In this document: positions 35,081-40,345 of the stretch, piece by piece
Numbering within the stretch: the first letter of the stretch is position 1
How the letters are laid out: every line of letters starts with the position of its first letter
Assembly (NCBI GenBank): GCA_015206945.1
Contig: JADEXV010000042.1
Location: 1 to 40,345, forward strand
Direction: 5' to 3'
From: Nostocales cyanobacterium LEGE 12452
Lineage (GTDB): Bacteria > Cyanobacteriota > Cyanobacteriia > Cyanobacteriales > Nostocaceae
DNA length: 40,345 nucleotides
Made by a program: the position numbers and the translations under genes
The notes under the pieces: generated by a model
Database searches by the model: none
The model's input: only the letters and a program-made list of their open reading frames with translations
Told to the model about the DNA's origin: nothing

Positions 35081-35974
35081 CTATGCGGGGTAAAAGACCA
35101 ATGTTCGGAGTTCGATGCTTTCTCGTGGGGGAGCGTTGGCTGGGCTGGTGGGGTCTTCAAAGGCTGTATGGGCGGCAAAACGGGCGTGTCCGTCTTCTGC
35201 GGAGTCGAAGCATTTGATAAATAGTGCTTCGTCTCTGTGCATTTGCGGGAAGTAGAACCATTTATGTTGGGAGTTATATGTGATTCCGTATGTCTCACCA
35301 ACCCGATCGCGGTAGACAAGATCGCCAGCTACAAGGTCTGTGGGTGCAATACTTTGCGCGTCACACACTGCTAAGGGTGACTCTTGGATTGGTTGTGCGT
35401 AGGCGTAGCCCGTCGTAGACATCGCTCGCCAAACATTGATGATGGCAAATCGTTGTTTTAGTAACGTATCAATATTATCATCATCTATGCCTCGCGCTGC
35501 TAGTTCCAAACGGGCGCGAGTATAGCCTGATTGGGCGGTGAAATCGTTGTGTACACGCTTGGCGGGTTCTTTAATATTATTCTCACCTGGCTTGGAGTTA
35601 CCAGCGTTACGAAGGGTGTGATCGAATATCACTACCTTTGTTGCACCTGTCACCTCTTTTAACAATTGCTCGGCTTCTGGATAGTAGACGCGGCGTACTT
35701 CGTCTTCATCGTAAAAGTTGCGGACATTAGTATTATGTCCAGTAAAGGCGAATCCTTCTCGATCTAACGAGATGTTCTCTGAGATGGAGCGAGCATTGTA
35801 AATTGGCAGTTTGTACGTTTGATAAGTTGCATTCGTGCGGGGAATCCCGGCTGGCGGTTCATAAGTATAGTTAACAGGTTTTTCTGCCGTTGGAATCAGG
35901 TAACTGAGGTTGGCCTCTACGGATGGCAGATCCAGGGAAATAGGTCTGTCTATAACTTGGTTATTTAAGCTCAT
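35081..35974 (-). CDS. CmcJ/NvfI-family oxygenase, with an in-frame repeat peptide
   Basis: 297 residues. Family marks are VVIFDHTLRN, a HxD pair in RVHNDFTAQSG (H142, D144), ESPLAVCDAQSIAPTDLV, HKWFYFPQMHRDEALFIKCF, HTAFEDP and RESIELRTLVF. CmcJ/NvfI/AsaB-like proteins are putative Fe(II)/2-oxoglutarate oxygenases that modify small molecules; the HxD and the late His/Arg would fit. The family normally reads roughly WRPI.GPVQESPLA; here residues 184-193 are [10 protein letters not shown], encoded by a dispersed repeat, so a loop near the active site is extended. It follows the GST gene after 48 bases and is probably co-transcribed. The substrate is unknown. Confidence 0.85.
   Translation of the reverse strand: MSLNNQVIDRPISLDLPSVEANLSYLIPTAEKPVNYTYEPPAGIPRTNATYQTYKLPIYNARSISENISLDREGFAFTGHNTNVRNFYDEDEVRRVYYPEAEQLLKEVTGATKVVIFDHTLRNAGNSKPGENNIKEPAKRVHNDFTAQSGYTRARLELAARGIDDDNIDTLLKQRFAIINVWRAMSTTGYAYAQPIQESPLAVCDAQSIAPTDLVAGDLVYRDRVGETYGITYNSQHKWFYFPQMHRDEALFIKCFDSAEDGHARFAAHTAFEDPTSPANAPPRESIELRTLVFYPA
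35397..35425 (-). repeat. Small dispersed repeat, family A, in frame inside the oxygenase
   Basis: 29 bases (gcgtaggcgtagcccgtcgt on the plus strand) that encode [10 protein letters not shown] on the minus strand, the same peptide as in GAF4 of the kinase at 8129-11278. Confidence 0.85.
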
Positions 35975-36022
35975 AGGTTATCCCATTTTGGATTTTGGTT
36001 AATTTCTGTCAATCCATACGTC

Positions 36023-36694
36023 CTATTTTTGAGATGCACCAACGGGAACAGGTTCACCGAGAACTTTGGCGAATCTTTGCAAATAGAAATCCACAGGGTT
36101 TGCTACTGCTTGAATTGAGGAGCGATCGCGTACCAGATTCCACCATGTCTGCAAACGAGGTGTTTCTGCTGGTAGTGTGAATTTGCGGAAGTGTTCTAAG
36201 AGTGGTAAACGTTCAAACCAAGGATAGAAGCTGATATCTACTAGGCTAAACTGATCTCCTAATAAATAATCACCTTTGCCTAATCCTTCTTGTTCAATAT
36301 ATAGAAGTGCTTCTGTGAACTCTTTTCGTCCTTGTTCCTGTTCTTGGCTATCTTTACCGCGCAGAAATTTGTTAAAAGCTGGGACAAGGCGAGTATTGGC
36401 GTAGTCTATCCAAATCCGAGCGATCGCTTTAGCTGCGGGATCGCGCGGAAACAAAGGTGGTTCTGGAAAAACTTCATCTAGATATTCATTGATAATGGCG
36501 GACTCGTAAATTTCAATATCCCCATGTTTGATAGCCGGAACTTTACCATAGCGCGAAATCTGCGTGTACCCATCTGGTTTATTTTGTAAGTCAATTTCTA
36601 TCGGCGTGAAGTCAATGCCTTTTTCCAGTAAGACTACACGGGTACGTTGAGAGAAAGTAGAGGCTTTGGCGAAGTATAGTTGTATGTTGCTCAT
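36023..36694 (-). CDS. Glutathione S-transferase
   Basis: 223 residues from ATG at 36694 ([20 protein letters not shown]), with AAGGA upstream; a longer frame to 36769 is not family-like. N-terminal thioredoxin fold has [21 protein letters not shown] cis-Pro loop and [18 protein letters not shown]. The C-terminal helical domain has the N-cap [12 protein letters not shown]. It is probably co-transcribed with the CmcJ-like oxygenase 48 bases downstream, so it may handle its product or substrate, or protect the cell from it. Confidence 0.9.
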   Translation of the reverse strand: MSNIQLYFAKASTFSQRTRVVLLEKGIDFTPIEIDLQNKPDGYTQISRYGKVPAIKHGDIEIYESAIINEYLDEVFPEPPLFPRDPAAKAIARIWIDYANTRLVPAFNKFLRGKDSQEQEQGRKEFTEALLYIEQEGLGKGDYLLGDQFSLVDISFYPWFERLPLLEHFRKFTLPAETPRLQTWWNLVRDRSSIQAVANPVDFYLQRFAKVLGEPVPVGASQK

Positions 36695-36818
36695 GAAATT
36701 TTTTCCTTGTAATAATCGTGGATGCAGACTATTTGAGATTGCACAACTCAAACTAAAGCAATAAGACAAAAGCGAGATGTGTTGATTAGTGCAGTTAAAT
36801 AATTGACTGGCAGGTATC

Positions 36819-36838
36819 TATGTCAGTTATATGACATA
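36819..36838. promoter_or_regulatory. Candidate operator in the divergent intergenic region
   Basis: TATGTCA-gttata-TGACATA, a perfect 7-6-7 inverted repeat, lies in the 273-base spacer between the GST gene (minus) and the racemase-superfamily gene (plus). Its size fits a dimeric repressor. No regulator gene is adjacent. Confidence 0.45.
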
Positions 36839-36967
36839 TTACAGTTTATCGGTCGACTTAACGTAGTATTTATATTGTACAGTCTTCCTGAAAATATGTA
36901 TACCTAATTATTGGTGTAACTAAATAAATATCTAGACATAATCAGGCTTGTCAAAAAGAGGTATTAT

Positions 36968-37717
36968 ATGTACTCGAAAGCTGACTCTAATAGGCAAATC
37001 CGTCTTGGCTTGCTAGTACCCGCAGGTAACACCACGTTTGAGCCTGACTTTCACTCTGCTTTTTCCAGTCAAGTCAGTATTCATAGCCATCGTGTGATTG
37101 CTCAACGCTTACACGCATTTGAGAGCTATGAATCAATGGATGACATCAATGAAGAAGCTGTTAAAGAAGTAAAAAAATTAGCTAGAGCCGGGGTACATTT
37201 CGGAGCATACGGCTTCACAACAGCAACATTTTACCGAGGGCGAATTTTTGCCGAACAATTAGAGCAACGTTTGACGCAGGCGCTAGGAGTACCTGTTGTT
37301 GTGCCTGCTCTGGCTCTATTAGAAGCGTTGGCATATCTAAAGATTAAGAAAATTTCTGTGGTCACTCCTTATCCAGAATGGAATAACCAAACCCTAAAAA
37401 CGTTTTTGAGTAAAGCACCTTTTGAAATAGTGGCGTTTAAAGGTGATGAACGGTCAAAAGAAGTAGCAAAAAAGAATTATCTTTGGCATCAGTTACCCAA
37501 TGAAGCCGCAACTTTTATCAAAGAGGTATCTCACAAAGATGCAGATGCTATTGTCTTGCCCTGTACAGCATGGAGAACATTTGAGGTAATTGAGGAATTA
37601 GAAACAGATTTAAAGATTCCTGTAGTTACAGCAAATCAAGCCACAATATGGAGTTTAGCAAAGCGTGCTTCAATTGAATCTGCACTTTGTCCTAGAGGAA
37701 AACTGTTTGCTATTTAG
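36968..37717 (+). CDS. Maleate isomerase/arylmalonate decarboxylase-like protein
   Basis: 249 residues of the Asp/Glu racemase superfamily. RLGLLVPAGNTTFEPDF (12-28) is the maleate isomerase/AMDase start. The first catalytic Cys of maleate isomerases and racemases would lie in YGFTTATF (81-88) but is Phe (F83). The second Cys is present in VLPCTAWRT (C199). One-Cys members include arylmalonate decarboxylase, so a decarboxylase-type reaction may fit better than isomerisation. It is divergent from the GST/oxygenase pair with a shared spacer. Confidence 0.85.
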   Translation: MYSKADSNRQIRLGLLVPAGNTTFEPDFHSAFSSQVSIHSHRVIAQRLHAFESYESMDDINEEAVKEVKKLARAGVHFGAYGFTTATFYRGRIFAEQLEQRLTQALGVPVVVPALALLEALAYLKIKKISVVTPYPEWNNQTLKTFLSKAPFEIVAFKGDERSKEVAKKNYLWHQLPNEAATFIKEVSHKDADAIVLPCTAWRTFEVIEELETDLKIPVVTANQATIWSLAKRASIESALCPRGKLFAI

Positions 37718-37942
37718 TCAAAGAGGTTTTTATGGTTCAAACCAAATCTGTGTCTACAATTTAGTTCCAAATGCTGAGAGTTTTCCCTAGCAAGAGAAGG
37801 AATCAATATTAATGGCACATCTGTTTGAACCATTCAAGATAAACCTAGGCTAAATACGATGTATATAGAAGGTGAATTCATTTGGAGCAATTATTTGATG
37901 TTGGTGTAGATTAAAATAATCTCTGAATACTGAATCAATGTT

Positions 37943-39349
37943 CTAGTAGAGTTTCACCCCTTGTTTATAAGCATCTACAAAACTCCTGTAGTCATATTCA
38001 ACTTGAGTTGCATAGTCCACTGCAAAGTTAAAAATTTCGTCTTTGAATACAGCTTTATTACCACTCATAATATCAGTTACTTCTTTGTCAACGCTGACAG
38101 GAATAATCGCAGCATCGTAGTCTCGATCGGAGATTGCATGGTTTTTGGCAACCACTTTCCCTGCGTATCCCATCGCATCCATGAATTTTGACTTGCTGGT
38201 TAACAACTTATAGTCAAAGTCCACTTGGTAAGGTGATTTTTCACGCACCATAAAGGGGATGCTACTGACAGTAGTATAGCCAACCAAGGGATCGAGATTG
38301 GATAACATAGCTTTCATAGTGATTGTCACCCTTGCTCCTTCTTGGTTTCCGTAGACTGAACTCGGCAGCAAACCTAGAACTGCGATCGCCTCCGGTGGGC
38401 GGAACGCCATCGCAACTGCGCTAATGCCTTCCTGCTTCATCTCTAAAATGCGATCGTCGTCGGTTGCTGAACTTGGCCCCTCAATCAGCAAGTAATATCG
38501 GTACTTCCCAAGGCTACCAACACCTGAACCTAATTTAAGCCGAATGTCCTTGAGGGTATAGTAACTGTTGTTGTAGCGCTTACTGCTAGGAATTGAGGCG
38601 ATATAGCTGCTCATAGCCCCAGTAATGTCAGAATAGGTGCTGCTAGATACAGGCTGGAGATTTGAGGCTGTCTTGAAGACGCGATTGTTACTGTTATTTA
38701 GCACTGTGTACTGTTTTAAAAACCTAGAACGGCTCTTGTCTGATGCCTTTTGAATTAAATCTTTGACCACACCGTTCGTATTGCTGGGTTCTAAACGGTA
38801 CGACAGTTCATCATTGGTTCCCTTAAAGTCGTTCATCTTATTGAGGTAAGCATCCAAGAAATTTCGCACAACATCCTCAGCATCAGTTGAGTTAAGACCA
38901 TTCTCTTTAGCTACCAACAGAATGGAGACTGCCATCCGTCGCAAGTCCCAAATATAAGGGCCGAGATAGCCTTCATCAAAATCGGTGGTGTCAAAAACGT
39001 TGTTGTCTTTGCTATCTCTTATCGCTCCAAGATTTTGCAGATGCATATCTCCTTCTAACCAGACGGCTGAGGTTGAAGAGTTTACAAATTCTGAACTTGG
39101 TAAGCTCTGCATATCACGATAAAAAATGTGAGCCGTCCCCCGGTAAAAGGTGAAAGGGCTATCTTTAGCTGTCATCTTTTGCATTTTCGTTGCCAGTTCT
39201 TGAGGCAATTGAGAAGCAAAGGGATGATTATATTGGTAAATTTCATTTACTACCCAAGTTGAACGGGGAGTTGCAGCTTGAACTGGAGATGCAAATCCGA
39301 AAATTAAAATTAAGACAAATACGACGATTGCAGATATGTGTTTAGGCAT
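37943..39349 (-). CDS. Exported DUF2252 protein
   Basis: 468 residues with a signal peptide (about 1-25, ends VQAA). DUF2252 features are FYRGTAHIFYRD (68-79), LEGDMHLQNLGA (98-109), DTTDFDEGYLGPYIWDLRR (120-138) and LVGYTTV. The GD.H..N and DFD/E blocks recall kinase-like folds (APH-type catalytic and metal-binding loops), but a phosphotransferase role for exported forms is unproven. Residues about 312-322 (AMAFRPPEAIA) are encoded by a family C dispersed repeat between KQEGISAV and VLGLLPSS, so a loop is extended. Confidence 0.85.
   Translation of the reverse strand: MPKHISAIVVFVLILIFGFASPVQAATPRSTWVVNEIYQYNHPFASQLPQELATKMQKMTAKDSPFTFYRGTAHIFYRDMQSLPSSEFVNSSTSAVWLEGDMHLQNLGAIRDSKDNNVFDTTDFDEGYLGPYIWDLRRMAVSILLVAKENGLNSTDAEDVVRNFLDAYLNKMNDFKGTNDELSYRLEPSNTNGVVKDLIQKASDKSRSRFLKQYTVLNNSNNRVFKTASNLQPVSSSTYSDITGAMSSYIASIPSSKRYNNSYYTLKDIRLKLGSGVGSLGKYRYYLLIEGPSSATDDDRILEMKQEGISAVAMAFRPPEAIAVLGLLPSSVYGNQEGARVTITMKAMLSNLDPLVGYTTVSSIPFMVREKSPYQVDFDYKLLTSKSKFMDAMGYAGKVVAKNHAISDRDYDAAIIPVSVDKEVTDIMSGNKAVFKDEIFNFAVDYATQVEYDYRSFVDAYKQGVKLY
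38382..38413 (-). repeat. Small dispersed repeat, family C, in frame inside the DUF2252 gene
   Basis: 32 bases (gcgatcgcctccggtgggcg on the plus strand) encode AMAFRPPEAIA on the minus strand. The same type lies at 31020-31051. Confidence 0.75.
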
Positions 39350-39526
39350 GATAATTTCTTAGGCGTAAAAAAACTCTTGTGTAGAGAGAATCATTTAACA
39401 ACAGTTTTTTACCACCTTGAGCCATAGTTTACAAAGCGATTTAAAGCACAACGCAATAACTATTCACTCTCAAGTATTGAGGGGATTCAAAAAGGTAAAA
39501 TTATAAAGAATCGTTACAAAATAATC

Positions 39527-40207
39527 ATGTCAGCTATCCAAACAACTGTAGTTCTTGCCATGACGGCCGATGGAAAAATTAGTGCCGTAGATCCGAAAGC
39601 GCCCCGTGAACCCGATGTAGTCGATCAAGCACACTTGGAATATCAAGCCTCCCTTGCCGATCTATTGCTGGTAGGAGCAGGGACAATTCGGGCTGAGGGG
39701 GGAGCCTTTACAATTCGCGATCGCGAACTGTTGGCAGCACGTGAGGCACGGGGTCAGTCTCCTCAGCCGATTACTTGTGTTGTTTCAGGTTCCCTAGACC
39801 TATCGCCGGACTTGCCTTTTTTGAGTCAGGACATTGAGCGATGGATATTTACCACACGGGCTGCTTTAGGGCGCAGTTCTGATACAACAACCTTGCAAAA
39901 ATTCGCTGAATTAATTGATTTGGGAGATACAGACCTGGACTGGGATCGGGCCTACACGTTAATGGCAGAGCGGGGTATTCACAAAGTCGTTGCTTTGGGA
40001 GGTGGCTCTTTAACAGCTGCTCTAGTTAAGGCAGGGCGAATTGACGATTGGTGGTTGACCATTTGGCCAGTCATTTTTGGGGGAAAGCACGCCCCTACCC
40101 CAGTGGAGGGAGAGGGTTTTCTTCCCAGCGCTGCTCCTCATCTAGAACTCATAGAAACTCGTCAGGTTGGAAGTGATTTATTTTTACACTACCGCACGGT
40201 CAAGTGA
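39527..40207 (+). CDS. RibD C-terminal (dihydrofolate reductase-like) domain protein
   Basis: 226 residues. VLAMTADGKIS at the start, LLLVGAGTIRAEGG, ITCVVSGSLDL and GGGSLTAALVKAGRIDDWWL then PVIFGG match the RibD_C reductase domain, which binds NADPH. The deaminase domain of RibD is absent, so this is a stand-alone reductase, possibly of a riboflavin intermediate or another pterin-like substrate. No other riboflavin gene is nearby. Confidence 0.88.
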   Translation: MSAIQTTVVLAMTADGKISAVDPKAPREPDVVDQAHLEYQASLADLLLVGAGTIRAEGGAFTIRDRELLAAREARGQSPQPITCVVSGSLDLSPDLPFLSQDIERWIFTTRAALGRSSDTTTLQKFAELIDLGDTDLDWDRAYTLMAERGIHKVVALGGGSLTAALVKAGRIDDWWLTIWPVIFGGKHAPTPVEGEGFLPSAAPHLELIETRQVGSDLFLHYRTVK

Positions 40208-40251
40208 AAACGCGCTGCCAGAATTCAGTACTATGAGCATTGGTATTAAAA

Positions 40252-40299
40252 AGCAGGGGAGCAGGGGAGCAGGGGAGCAGGGGAGCAGGGGAGCAGAGG
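40252..40299 (+). repeat. Tandem 8-base repeat
   Basis: About five agcagggg units in a row, then agcagagg. Followed by a CT-rich cccctctg stretch that is roughly complementary. Typical low-complexity STRR of Nostoc-type genomes. Confidence 0.85.
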
Positions 40300-40345
40300 A
40301 GAAGTTGCAGTAAGCTTTTCCCCTCTGCCCCTCTGCCTCCTGCCT

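Noticed and set aside
37801..37850. Short coding-like word MAHLFEPFKIN recalling the start of Old Yellow Enzyme-type reductases
   Set aside because: Only about ten residues before a stop. Too short to call a gene relic with confidence.

Overview
The window is from a filamentous, probably heterocyst-forming cyanobacterium of the Nostoc/Anabaena type. The evidence is the very frequent HIP1 octamer gcgatcgc, a cytochrome b6f petN gene, cyanobacteria-typical families (DUF2808, Ycf46, split three-gene transhydrogenase, PEP-CTERM protein, multi-GAF histidine kinases), heptanucleotide tandem repeats and many small dispersed repeats. Species cannot be fixed from the sequence alone.

Layout. 1-4.0 kb: a PEP-CTERM surface protein, a membrane-anchored Mn superoxide dismutase, a DEDDh exonuclease and a small membrane protein. 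4.1-11.3 kb: a sensory block with three histidine kinases. These are a REC-kinase hybrid, a kinase with a complete ethylene-receptor copper site, and a kinase with four GAF domains whose first GAF looks like a DXCF-type cyanobacteriochrome. petN and a small membrane ORF, both too short for routine calling, lie between them. 11.3-14.9 kb: degenerate sequence, a secreted fibronectin-like hypothetical, a secreted gamma-carbonic-anhydrase-like beta-helix protein and a small exported protein with a related leader. 14.9-18.0 kb: the pntA1-pntA2-pntB operon (minus strand). 18.7-22.9 kb: the conserved cluster DUF2808-rpmH-rnpA-PH domain-yidC-khpB-yceD, linking ribosome/RNase P parts to membrane protein insertion. 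23-30.4 kb: ycf46, an SH3 protein, a peptidoglycan-binding/SPOR protein and sbcC. 30.6-40.3 kb: an accessory region with transposase remnants, a beta-carbonic anhydrase fragment, MITE-like elements, an SDR dehydrogenase, two glutathione S-transferases, a PfkB kinase, a CmcJ/NvfI-family oxygenase divergent from an Asp/Glu racemase-superfamily enzyme, a secreted DUF2252 protein and a RibD-C reductase.

The strongest unusual signals are: (i) small dispersed repeats lying in frame inside unrelated proteins, so that the peptide [10 protein letters not shown] occurs both in a GAF kinase and in a CmcJ-like oxygenase, and AMAFRPPEAIA occurs in the DUF2252 protein; (ii) the paired ethylene-type and cyanobacteriochrome-type sensors; (iii) a duplicated gamma-CA-like protein whose metal ligands are divided between its two halves; (iv) an Ig-like (Big2-like) segment within the YidC loop; (v) the divergent GST/oxygenase versus racemase-superfamily locus with a perfect 7-6-7 inverted repeat. 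No rRNA, tRNA or CRISPR was seen.
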